Assembly: GCA_021613335.1 (NCBI GenBank)
Contig: JAJTWR010000113.1
Location: 1,837,501-1,901,500, forward strand
DNA length: 64,000 bases
Source of the DNA: Whitmania pigra
Lineage: Eukaryota > Annelida > Clitellata > Hirudinida > Haemopidae
Direction of reading: 5' to 3'
Part shown: piece by piece, positions 11,778 through 22,948 of the stretch
How the letters are laid out: the number at the start of each line of letters is the position of its first letter
How positions within the stretch are numbered: the stretch's first letter is position 1
Translations under genes and position numbers: made by a program
The notes under the pieces: generated by a model
Databases searched by the model: none
Told to the model about the DNA's origin: nothing
Seen by the model: the letters and a program-made list of their open reading frames with translations, nothing else

Positions 11778-13021
11778 TTATTCCTCATCATCATCTAAGC
11801 CTTCAAATCCGTCAAAAGTCGAAGAATCTTCATATTCATTTTCGGCTCTTGCCGGATCGCAGGCTAGTTCAAAGTCCGGGTGGTCACTTTACTCCTTTCC
11901 TGTAGACTTAATTCCAGCCTTTCTAAAGCCACTAAAAATCAAATCAGGCGACACTTTGTCCCATACTCGTGCAACCCACGTCGTCCAGACGGTGTGTAAC
12001 TGTTTGCCATTCTGCATCCATTCCTCCCACTCAGACCTACAAAACGATTTGTAGTACCAATATGATTAAAACATTGTGTTAAGGTACCTCATATAATTTT
12101 TGAATGGATGATTTGTAGTAATATCCAGTGGTAGTAATGATTTGTAGTAATATCCCGGGATGATTGCAATCCGCTTGAGTTGAACACCTTCTTTACTGAC
12201 TCCACTTTACGAGCAGTCATTGCATCCATGATCAACAGCGAGCTCTTTGAAAAATATTCGCCCGGTCTCATTTGAAAACATTTCTGAATCCAGAGCTTCA
12301 TTGCTGCTGTGTCCAACCATCCTTTTTTTGTTGCAGTGAACAACAACACTAGCTGGCAATTTTTCGAGTGGCATTGTCACTCTTGAAAATCAACATTTCG
12401 GTTTTAACTTGGTGCCAGCCTCAGAACATCCAAGTACATGTCCATTCTTGACCAGTTGTTGTTATTACCACAGTTCTGATTGCACTGTTCTCGCGGCAAG
12501 AATGTCGAAAGCCATTGGAACTTCATTCACATTGATGACATCGGTGTCATTAACATTTCTCGCACCAATCTCCTCGGCTACAAATTTGCTAAAATCATAT
12601 ATTTTAAACTGCCAGTCGTCAGGAAGTCGTTGTCCGAGAGTTGTTCTGGTCCTCTCTGACAATCCGTCTCTCTTCATGAATTTTGAGATCCATGAGGGGC
12701 ATACCTAATTTCGTTCTCATGGGCCAAAATCCTGTCTTTTAGCTGGATGGCTTTGGTTTAAACTCCTCGGTTTCTCTTCCTTTGTTCCAAGACCCATAGC
12801 TTTAGATCAGGCTTTAACATTGGCCATTTTTATTGGCATGGCATTTTTGATGGTTTTCTCGGATTCAGTATCTTAAGCAAGCGTTCCTTCCTTCTCCATT
12901 CGCGAACCGACCCTTCCTTAACGTTGAACTCTCGAGCAGCTGCTCTGTTAACTTTGTCTTTTGCCCTATAAACAACTTGAAGCTTGTAGGCAGCAGTGTA
13001 CGAGTTACGTTTATCAGCCAT
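11778..13021 (-). pseudogene. Decayed pogo/Tigger-type transposase
   Basis: Read right to left on the minus strand, the pieces follow pogo-family order. A psq-like helix-turn-helix DNA-binding start (13021-12830, KRNSYTAAYKLQVVYRAKD, then NRAAAREFNVKEGSVREW) is followed by the segment before the DDE core (12677-12465: MKRDGLSERTRTT, then VNEVPMAFDI). The DDE core (12349-12089: KKGWLDTAAMKLWIQKCF, RPGEYF, SSLLIMDAM) comes next, then a tail with SGFRKAGI and a closing acidic stretch ending DDDEE with the stop at about 11778. Frameshifts and stops separate these blocks, so no active transposase can be made. The family cuts and pastes at TA dinucleotides; terminal repeats were not identified. Confidence 0.8.
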
Positions 13022-13059
13022 TTTCTTAACGACGTCGGTATTTCAATCAAAAGCATTTC

Positions 13060-16000
13060 CAGCTACATATCACTGTATCTATCACTTCAAGCAACGGCCG
13101 CTCAGCCAACGGAAGATTTTTTGAGAACTTTTTTGTTAATTGTTTTTTATATTAGAAACTATTTTTTTTAATATTTAATCTACATAATTTTAATTTTCTG
13201 CATTTTTTTCATGCTTTACGTAATGTTGGTCTTTCATAATTCATCAATGTTTCTCAATGAATTTTAATTTTGTTTGAACATGATGGTTAAATAAAAACTG
13301 AATTTAATTAAATTGTATAGTTTCGTAATCACGTAACTTATTTATTATTTATTAAATATCTTTAGCCAAAAAAAATCGTCTATTGGTGAGTGTTGTAATA
13401 GTTTACTATGTTTTATAAGTGATTTTTCTAAGCATATCGAAAAAATTGCGATTTATATTCGTCCGCGTGTTAAATTCGTCTGCGTGTTAATTTCGTGAAA
13501 ATACTGTAATACCACTATAATTAATAAAAACTCGTTTATTTAGTAGATGAACATTTTAAAATATGCACAGAAATTATGGTTCATCTTTAAGCAAAATGTA
13601 GATTTTGTCATCATTTTAGAAATTTCAAATCTTTTGATTTTAAAATTAATTGTTAATTAATTGCAGAAAAGTAAGTATTATAAAAAAGAAGGCTGTTTTA
13701 ATATTGGCTTAATAACTTTATTGTTAATTTTTTGAGTGGTAAATTGTTATTTTTGTTATTATTTTAAAAACAAATAATGAAGTATTAGTTATAATATTAG
13801 GTAAAAGTATTAAATTGTTAATAATTTAAAACACAATAAATAAATTAAATATTGACTTGTCTTTCTTTGAGCTCCACGCTCCAACTTCAGTAATATTTCC
13901 AAAGCACTTTGTCAATTTTATGCCGAGGTTAATGCTTCCTAGAAGGGTCAAGGCCTTATAAATTAGGCCGGGTTAGATATCATCAAAAAGGTCATAAAAG
14001 CAGGTTGGGTTTATGGATATTGTTGTTTCAGCGTATACCTTGTAAATCTTTAGACATGCCGTAATGATGAAAGAGGTGGTGAAGAAGTTTGATAAGGGTA
14101 ATGATTTCCTTAATTAGGTTGTCTTTATGAAGCGAAATGTAAAAATGATTTTAACAGGCCAGTTACAATTCGATGATGAAAAATTAAACAAAATTTTCAA
14201 AATTTGCATCTTGGTCTGTTTTTGCGAGTTTGAAAAGAATTAACGAAGATGTTAATAATGTAATTAATTATAAATATGCCAGACACAAATTCATTGCTTG
14301 CATCAATCATTGCCATCAAATTGGAATCCTTTCGAAAATAATGATGGATATTTTTAATATTTGTAATGATAAACAAAAATATTTTTGTTACTCGATAGTA
14401 ATGCCATGGAAAAGTAAATATTACTTTATGGTATCTAAACTACTTATTTAATAATTTGATATAACATGCTACTGTCATAATATTTTGAAAAAAGAATATT
14501 CTCGTTTTAATCTCACTAGACATTTTTTTGAAAAATTAGCTGAAATGTGTTTTTTCGATCAGCCTTTTGAGTGTACAAAAAAAGGGATTCCCAGAATGAA
14601 AATTTCGGTTTTAATTGCATTTATTTTAATTTTGAAATATATATAAATATATATTTATTTGCAGAAGATCCAGTGTATAAAATTAATTTCAAAATCTTAC
14701 GTAAAGCATATAATTTGTAGACTTTAATCCAAAAGTGTGATGAAAAATATAAACGAGACGTGACCCGATTGCAAACAAATTCTAAAACTTGAGAGTTTAA
14801 GATAAAAATACCATAATGTGAATGCAAAAGTTTGTTGAAAAAAGAATTTAATAATATTTTTAAATGTTTATAAATGGAACGATGCCACATACTTGCAATA
14901 AATTTACAAATGAACCCAACTTACTTTTCTCAATAAGCGACAACATCACAATGAAACCTATACTTAATCCGAAGTAACTTTCCATTTATTTTACAACTAC
15001 TGTTTAGTAAACTATATTACTTTTAAATTTCGAATTTTATATTTTCATTAAATCATTAAACTACTAATTAGTATTAATAACCAATATTTACTTTTCTTCT
15101 TTCTGATACTCAAGATCTCATGCAAACACAAATTTAACGAATAAACAACTTAATTTAAAGAAGTTTGTTTTTTCCTTTGAAATGTGTTTGTCTCGGTACC
15201 AAGGCAACGCTCAGAAAGCGCGAACTCTCGTTTCCACATCCACTTGACGATGGATGCAGTCGATGATGATGATGATGATGGTGGTGGTGACTAATTTATG
15301 AAGAGATCGAGCACAATAATTAATAATCAATAACAAAGAAACTAATGGACCAGCATTTCAAACTTAAGTCCACAAAGAAAAAGGACCTTGTTAGATTCGT
15401 TAAAAAGATTGCAAATAATAATGGGAACTCACCAGTAAAATGTTTTTAAACTAATTCTTGAAAATCAAAAGAATCAAATAAACTAAGAAGACTAATTACA
15501 ATAGGCTCACAAGCACTTCTGACGAATCTGATACTACAATAAATAAATTGCTATAATAATTATTATTATTAACAAATAACACTAAATATTAAATAATAAT
15601 ATTGTAATAGATTAATTAGTACTAATAGTAATATTACTATTAAATGGTTATTTTCCTGTCAATTTTGCATTTTTTCAAGTCAGATTTACTTCGTTTTAAT
15701 GAGGTTATAATGATCGCTGTTAACATTTGTAGACATGACCGGGCTCTTCCGATATTTTCCAAATTCCGCTACTATTTCACCAGAAATAATAAAATGTCAC
15801 GCAATCTTTACAACTTTTTAAACCACTGACATTCAAAACAAACTAACGCCATATTATATGGTAAAGGAACTCGAAAACTAAAATTTCAAATTAGGGACCT
15901 TCTACTCCATTTGTAGGACCAACAATAACAAAAATAATTTAGTTATTCATTTTTGTATAATTTAGAATTTACAAAAAACTGTTACTAATAAAATCTCATT

Positions 16001-16304
16001 GTTATTTTTTTACTTTGTTTCATTGTTATTTACTTTACAGTTAAAAAACTAAATTTTGAAAATTTAGGACCTTTACTAACCATGCATATAATATATATAG
16101 TTTTTACAGCACCCAAAAATTGTTTTCGGGGGTTTTACGAGATGATTTTTAAGATGATAACATTTGTTAAATGCAGAGATATCGACAATGAAAACCAGTT
16201 GATGTAGTGGATTATTTTGTATAACTCTAGGTGACCAAAATGAAGGAAATCAAGCAGTATGAAGGTAGCAAATGGCTAACGAGTTTACTTTACACAAAAA
16301 TCGT
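13060..16304. other. Gene-poor AT-rich interval downstream of eEF2
   Basis: No exon, RNA or transposon could be supported. Small features only: a GATGAT(GGT) triplet run near 15262-15290 and a weak X-box-like site near 15195. The open frames (14230-14451 and 14890-14621, for example) have the base composition of the surroundings and no recognisable motif. Confidence 0.4.
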
Positions 16305-19300
16305 TTATAATTTGTCCAGGAAGTTGTCTAGGACGGGGATTCCAGCATTGAGACCCTTACGTTTCCTGATGTCATTGACGATCAGATATGGCTTGGTTCC
16401 AACTTCACAAGGATCTCCATTGAGAATCTGCCAGTGATCAAACACGCACTGTGGGAAAGCCTGGCCACCAGTGTTGGAACGCAGATCAGCGGTGAAGCCT
16501 AATAATCAAATCATTAGATTATGCATTTATAAAACATCCACAAAATGTGTACTTACCGAATGACTCATTGACCGGCAAATAAGCCTTAACTGCAAACATG
16601 GGGGTGCCAACAATACGATTCTCCTCAACTACGTGACCACGCCTCCTGTTTAATACGCCGTAGATTCCACCAACGACAGCCTCTGGAGATTGGATTTCAA
16701 CGAGATAAACTGGCTCAAGCAGACGAGGCTGAGCAGTGAGAACAGAAGCATAGATGCACCTCCTGGCAGTTGGGATGATCTGTCCTCCACCACGATGGAT
16801 GGTATCTGCATGAAGAGTCACATCGTGGATGTCGAAACGGATTCCTCTCATGTGCTCATCGCATAGAACGCCCTGTTAAAAATTCGCGTATTTATTATAA
16901 ATATTCATACAAAACACTCTATTAAGGAAATAAACCTCTTTTGAAGCCCATTGGAACCCAGCAACAACACTGTCCTTGATCTCATTAAGGTACTGAACTC
17001 CCTTGGTGCAGTCAACAACGATGTTTGGTCCCGTTGTTTCCGGTCCGAAACACCAGATCTTACGCGCCTCAGTCACATCATAGTCGTAAGTCTCAGACAA
17101 ATACCTAGCCCTCTCCTTCATTTCTTGCCTGGGAGTAACCTTGCCACCGTCGATGTCTTCAGCAAGACCATCAGGCATTGGACGTGCTTTCATGTACAAC
17201 CTGTTGTGCTTGTTTGGAGACTTAGACAAGCACAGCCTATCAGACTCTTCACTAACAGTCTCTCTGTAAGAAACCACAGGCTCAGACACCTTGATCGGGA
17301 CACAAGCATGGTCTTCTTCCAAATCCTTGAGACAAATTTCAAGGTGGAGTTCTCCTGCACCGGCAATAATGTGTTCGCCAGATTCTTCGATGTGGATCTA
17401 TGAATAAAATATTGTTTGATTGAACGAAAAGATTATTGCGATAATTCACATATTAGCAACTATTTTTGCATGACTAACCTGGACAAGCGGATCAGACTTG
17501 GAAAGACGCTTAAGTCCCTCAACCAACTTAGGCAAATCGGCGGGATTCTTGCATTCCACAGCAACTCTGACGACAGGACTGACACTAAACTTCATGACAC
17601 GAAGGTTGTGGGCATTTTCAAACGTCGTGATGGTTCCAGTCTTAACCAAGAACTGGTCAACTCCAACCAGACCGCATACGTTACCGCAAGGTACATCTTC
17701 AATTGGCTCAGTGTATCTTCCCATCATGAGAATCGTCCTTTGAATGCTCTTAACGTAGAGATCCTCCTTCTTTCCGTGTACGTAGTTTGGTCCCATGATT
17801 CTTGCTTTCATACCAGTGACGACAACACCGGCAAAGACACGACCAAAGGCAAAGAATCTACCTTTGTCTGAAGTCGGAACCATCTTCGACACATACATCA
17901 TCAGGGGCCCCTGGGCATCGCAGTTCTTAATTGCTAAGGCAGCTTCATCGTCATGAGGTCCTTCGTACAAGAGCTCCATCCTGTATTTCTGAGCGGTGAC
18001 TGGAGATGGCAAGTGGATGGTGATCATCTGTAGCAGAGCATCACCAGCCGGCAGCCATTTCCTCATAACAACCTTCATCAGTTGCTTCTCTTGGTTTTCC
18101 TTCTCCTCGGCAGTCAACTTGATTCCAAGCTTATCGCAGAGAGCCAAAGCCTCTTCTTTAGGCTTCTTCATACAAAACTCAAAGACTTTATAGATTGGGT
18201 CCAAAACGTACTGGGTGAAACCTCTGACGTAACCTGGCTTGCATTCTCTGTCCCACTTCTTCTGTTTTGGATTAAAGAACTGGTCTCCCCAAAGACGCTT
18301 CATCAATTTATGAGACTCGATACCAAACTTCTCAGAGTAAATTTCAGCAAACTGCTTCAGAGTAAATGCCCACCCGTGAAGACCAGATCCGAAACCGACA
18401 GTTCCTTTAGACTTCCATGACTTCTCCCATGGGACCGCCATCTTCACCGTAAGTTGCAATGATGACGTTCACGTTCTCAACAGTTCTCTGGAAAGTCTGA
18501 TACAGATCTTCAGGAGCCAGCTGGAGAGTTAGCAAAGCGAGGTCCATCTTGTTCATAAAAAGAACGGGCTTGATCCTTTCGGCAATTGCCTGCCTCAAGA
18601 CGGTTTCGGTCTGCACACAGACACCTGGAAATATAGTGTTTCCGATAGAGTTAGATCGACATAAACAACATGATTGTTTAAAAATAACATTACGATACCT
18701 GAAACACAGTCCACGACGACAAGTGCACCGTCAGTGACTCTGAGGGCAGCAGTAACTTCTGATGAGAAGTCAACGTGACCTGGTGAATCAATCAGATTGA
18801 TCAAAAATGAATTACATCCCTCTTCACGGGGTTGAGTGATTTGCTGAAGATCCTTCTCTGGAAGGGAGTAGTACAAAGAAATGGCGGTAGACTTGATGGT
18901 CTCTCTTGTTCGTCTTTCCTGGTGTCAGTGAATCTCATTTCTCCAGCCTTGGCTGAGGCAATGATGCCTGCCTTACTAACGAGAGAGTCGGTCAAGGTTG
19001 ACTTTCCATGATCTACGTGAGCAATCACAGACATGTTCCTGATGTTCTTCTTTTTGTCCATGATGCCACGGATCTCGTCGATGGTGAAGTTAACCTAAAA
19101 TATGAATCACGTAATTAGTCAAATATGCAAATTGACCCGTTGAAATGTATTTCTATTCGTAAACTTTAAAAATACTTTAAAATTATGTTTCCTTGTGGAA
19201 TAGTCCGCATTTTCAAAATTCGCTAATTTATGCTCGAAGATGTTGCAGCAAAAGTAGGCCAGATTTAAAAAATCGAAAGCAAATAAAAATGCAAAATAAT

Positions 19301-19311
19301 ATTCTCACCAT
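16305..19311 (-). CDS. EEF2: Eukaryotic translation elongation factor 2 (eEF2), six exons, with two frame breaks
   Basis: eEF2 is the cytosolic GTPase that drives ribosomal translocation. Exons on the minus strand: 19311-19309 (ATG only), 19094-18699, 18624-17479, 17397-16936, 16872-16557 and 16498-16305, all with GT-AG borders. Visible motifs are the P-loop AHVDHGKST, the eEF2-kinase target region [23 protein letters not shown] (G3), NKMD (G4), the diphthamide loop [10 protein letters not shown] and the C terminus ending DKL. Near 18900, after DEQER, seven bases encoding the switch-I start (CIT) are missing. Near 18420, five bases between EVM and [10 protein letters not shown] are missing. 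Each shifts the frame although the flanking protein is almost perfectly conserved, so a consensus error or very recent lesion is likelier than old decay. Allowing for these, the length is about 842 residues, normal for eEF2. A first coding exon of ATG alone is also known from vertebrate EEF2. Confidence 0.95.
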
Positions 19312-20240
19312 GTTGGATGTAATTCGCTTGTCTAAGGAAAAACTACATCACTGAATTCTTAGGAAAGCAATTGTTTGGCATCGCTGGGGTCGACCAAAAG
19401 ATTTATGTTTGAAATTTAAATGTATTTTAAAATTTTAATATGATTTAATTGAGTGATTCTTTTGGGATACAATGCACTTAATTTAATTTTCAAAGTTAAT
19501 TTGAACAATATCAATTTAATTTATATAAAATCTGTGCATGTGAATGATTTAAGTCAAAAAAACAGTTGAAATTTATTTATTAAAACGATAATGAACAGAT
19601 GTGGGTTGTGTCACATCGGATAATACTTGTGTGCCCTACTTTAATATTTACTAAAAAATTTTGAATTTTTTTGTGTATTTTTTGTATTCAAAGTATTAGA
19701 AGTTTCATCTGCCGGTTCTTCGTCAGACCTAGTGAAGTTTACTTCATAAATTAAGTTTGTTATGGAATACATTTTGCACCCTTTTTGCAAATATTTCATA
19801 AATAATTAACTTAAACAGTTTTTTTATATTTTTTATGCATATCCACATGTAAATATGGTGCTTTTATGATGTAAAAAAACATGGTTTTTTGGTCTGGGTT
19901 TTTTATGTGTTTTTTTTGGGTTTTTATTGTTTTTTATGTTTTTTTGTTTTTTTTTACTTTGTTGAAAAGTGATGGTTCGTGGTTAGTTAAACAAATGTAT
20001 TGCATCATAAGTAAAAAAACAATGCGAAACTAGAACAACAGTTTAAATCAAGTTCTGAGTCCATTTCACCAAATTCACTGTCTTCATCCTAATCAGATTT
20101 TTTGTATTCTGCTTAAGAAATGTAATTACCTTCTGAAGAAGCTTAAAGCGTTACGTTTTTGGGAATAAATACCAATTTTTGTGTCGGTTCCGTTTATCAT
20201 TTTGGATAAATAAATATGCACTGAAACACTGGATACACTT
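19312..20240. other. eEF2 upstream region
   Basis: The first 100 bases or so are expected to hold the eEF2 promoter and 5' UTR, but I see no clear TATA box. From 19840 to 19970 the plus strand is strongly T-rich with short GGT interruptions. No gene is recognisable. Confidence 0.4.
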
Positions 20241-20244
20241 AAAG

Positions 20245-20935
20245 AAGACCTTAACAAGGTCAATGTTTCAAATGGGCAGAAGATTAGCAGATGCTTTTCA
20301 ACGTAGACAAATGCTCCATTATGCGTATGGGATGCAGAAACACAAAAGTTGAATATGTATTTGGAGGATGCATTCTGAAACAGTCTAATCGTGAAAGAGA
20401 TAGGAGGGGAACAATTGAAAGCATCTCTACATTGCATGGAAGTTGCTAAAAAAGCAAACAGGGTACTTGGAATGATAAAGAGAACAGTAATGAGTAGGGA
20501 CAACGATATAATACTGATATTGTGCAAGGCATTAGTAGGGCCACATCTTGAGTACTGAGTACAAGTGTGGAACCCTCATTTGAGAAAGGATGTAGAAGTG
20601 TTGTAAAGAGTACAAAGAAGGGCAACCAGGATGATGAAAGGTTTTGGAAAGCTGAGTTACGAGGAAAGATTAAGTAGATGTAAATTAACTACTCTAGAAA
20701 ATATAAGAAATAGAGGGGACCTCATCGAGGCATTCAAAATTTTATCGGGAAGGACAAGGCTTTTGCCTGAACAGTTTTTCGAAGCCACAAAAAAGGCTTC
20801 TATTAGAGGGACGATTGTAAATTACGTAGGATGGTTTAGGGAAACTTAAAAAATTTATTTCAGGACAAGGTTTCCTTATAAAATAAACTAGATACGGAAA
20901 CCATCCATGCTGACACAGGAAATAAATTTAATTTT
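20245..20935 (+). mobile_element. Decayed CR1-like LINE, C-terminal RT region and 3' end
   Basis: Across three frames with several stops, the plus strand carries blocks typical of the post-catalytic part of CR1-type reverse transcriptases: MLFNVDKCSIMRMG, then KKANRVLGMIKR, DNDIILILCKALVGPHLEY, RVQRRATRMM, LSYEERLSRCKLTTLE and RGDLIEAFKIL. The remainder is a 3' UTR-like stretch. A second copy of that 3' stretch lies at 49723-49885, which supports a shared repeat family. Non-functional. Confidence 0.85.
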
Positions 20936-21022
20936 TATTTAAATGAATTCGGTTATTAGGACTACAAAGAGTGGTTATTACACAGATCTAGGTCTTCTTA
21001 ACCACTATAAATAATTGTTATG

Positions 21023-21262
21023 TTATTGTTGTGCTAAACCTCTTTCGATTATAGCGGTTGTTGTAGGCAATGGCAAAATCTTAGAAGCTATTTTAGCAAG
21101 AAGCCGTGATGAGTATGTACCTTTCCACCAGGCTATTGGTAGGACTTGCAGAGATGTTGCTAAACAAACTGCAATTGGTTTCAGCAACATCAAAACTTCA
21201 TTTTTAAAGTTATACATTTTTTGTTTTGTTTTTTTTGTGTTGAAATATTTAAAAAAGAACAA
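21023..21262 (-). mobile_element. hAT transposase remnant
   Basis: The minus-strand frame contains WWKGTYSSRLLAKIASKILP followed by LPTTTAIIERG, matching the W-W and S-A-x-x-E-R part of the hAT C-terminal dimerisation domain. The conserved F-S after ER is lost and the frame ends soon after. Truncated on both sides. Confidence 0.55.
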
Positions 21263-21750
21263 AACATTTTGTAATAAAACAGTTGAAATATTTCACGCTC
21301 ACATCTCTAGTCATACCTAGCTGGAGTACTTTTTATAATTTGGTGATAGTAACTACAGTCAAGGGGTGCATTCTCATCCCAAAGAACCGATGAAGGTTAA
21401 TGAAGGTATATGTCGTCCCTCGTGCTTAAGATATTTTAAATCACGATTCATTTGATTCGATTAAAACGACTGCGATGAGAGTTACGGTATCATTCAAGGT
21501 GAAATCGAGGTCGAATCTTGCTGAATCTTGATAGAACTTGGGAATTACTGCTAGGACATGCTTATAGATTTTTTTTATGGCTTTTGATCAGCCAGATCCA
21601 CCACAAAATCATCACAGCTTTTGTCAGCATATAATATTTTATACCGACTCGGCAATCCCATCTTCCACAGGAAGGCGTAGGTCTTTTTCAGCCCCCCCAG
21701 GCCTAATAGGAGAGACCCTGCAATTTTTCCAAATACGATGAGTTTTTTTT

Positions 21751-21765
21751 GGGGGGGGGGGGGGG
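21751..21765 (+). repeat. G15 homopolymer after T8
   Basis: A run of fifteen G preceded by eight T, unusual in this AT-rich DNA and directly upstream of the hAT fragment at 21814. Such runs are slippage-prone in replication and sequencing. Confidence 0.7.
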
Positions 21766-21813
21766 TAAGGGGATTCTCAATATGCCACAGGCACATCAAT
21801 CACGAACCCTGCC

Positions 21814-22190
21814 TTGGCTGCTCTTGATGCTTTGCAGAATGGCACAATGACTCCCGAGCTTTCGGAATTCTGCAACCTTCATGGAAAAGAAGCTGAAACT
21901 GTGCAAAGACAGCTCCAATTTCCATCGACAAGTTTACGTGCTGATCAGTCTGATCCAAATGCATGTATCAAACTGCAAGATCTTTTCTGTGCCACAAACA
22001 TTCAGCCCGAGTTGAATTATATGCTCGATGTTGCTCTTTACTCTGCAAGTTACGTCATCAGATGCAGAAAGGGCATTTTCTAAACTTCGCCTTATTAAAA
22101 GTCATCTCTCAAAGTCGTTTGCAAAGTTTATTGAGAATATCTGCGAACAAAACAACTACTGCACTTTTTCCAGTAAATGAAATGGTGAAC
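21814..22190 (+). mobile_element. hAT transposase C-terminal fragment with frameshift
   Basis: The frame from 21814 reads about 80 residues of transposase-like sequence (SEFCNLHGKEAETVQRQL and onwards). It then shifts by one base near 22045 into TSSDAERAFSKLRLIKSHL, an excellent hAT dimerisation signature of the ZMYM1-like type, closing at a TGA near 22180. It is on the opposite strand to the remnant at 21.0-21.3 kb, so two separate hAT insertions are present. Confidence 0.7.
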
Positions 22191-22249
22191 AGATTTTCAC
22201 AGACCGAAAAATTATTTTGTAACTGCAAACACATCATATTACAATTTTA

Positions 22250-22948
22250 AACATAAACTTTTTTTGCATTTGCTTTAGCTGGTTTGAAACTTTGAGACAG
22301 AAGATAGTCAAGTTCAATAATAAATTTGCAAAAATAGACTGCAGACAGAAGATAGTCAAACTGGTTGCGCCACTGAACCTCGGTGGGGTTGCTCACTTAC
22401 GTTATACCCCAAACTAAAATTTAACTGAACGGATTTTATCAAATTTCTTGCAACTACTATTTGAAGTCTATCAAAAAGGTTTGTGTATTAAGTGACAAAC
22501 ATCCCGACTCACTGGCTCGCACATAGAACTTTTTCTAATACATTTCAAATAGGTAAATATTGTTTCGTCTCAAAAACAAATAGCAGTCCGCATTTGTAAA
22601 TATTTAACTTAAATAATCGTTATTTTTATAACATCTATTTTGTACGAACTTCATTATACATTAAGTTCCGATTGAGGTAGTACATCAAAGGTAGTACTCA
22701 TCTACGATATTTTGTTTGTGTTGGCCCGTGAAAGATTGTTATGGGTTGATGTGATTTCATTCAAAACTTTTGCTTCTTCAGTTGGAGTCCATAAAATATA
22801 ACTTCTAGTGTAGTCAAATGTTTTAAAATATTTTGGGCAATTTATTGCAAAAAAACGTTATGTTATAAGTATGCGCTTTGATAGTTTCTAACTAGGCTAC
22901 AGATAAAGCATTTTTTTAATTTCATAAAGTTGTGATGTAAGCTTAAAC
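22250..22948. other. Upstream region of the MAP3K gene
   Basis: No element or exon recognised. It is expected to contain the promoter and 5' UTR of the kinase gene; no TATA box was evident. Confidence 0.4.
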
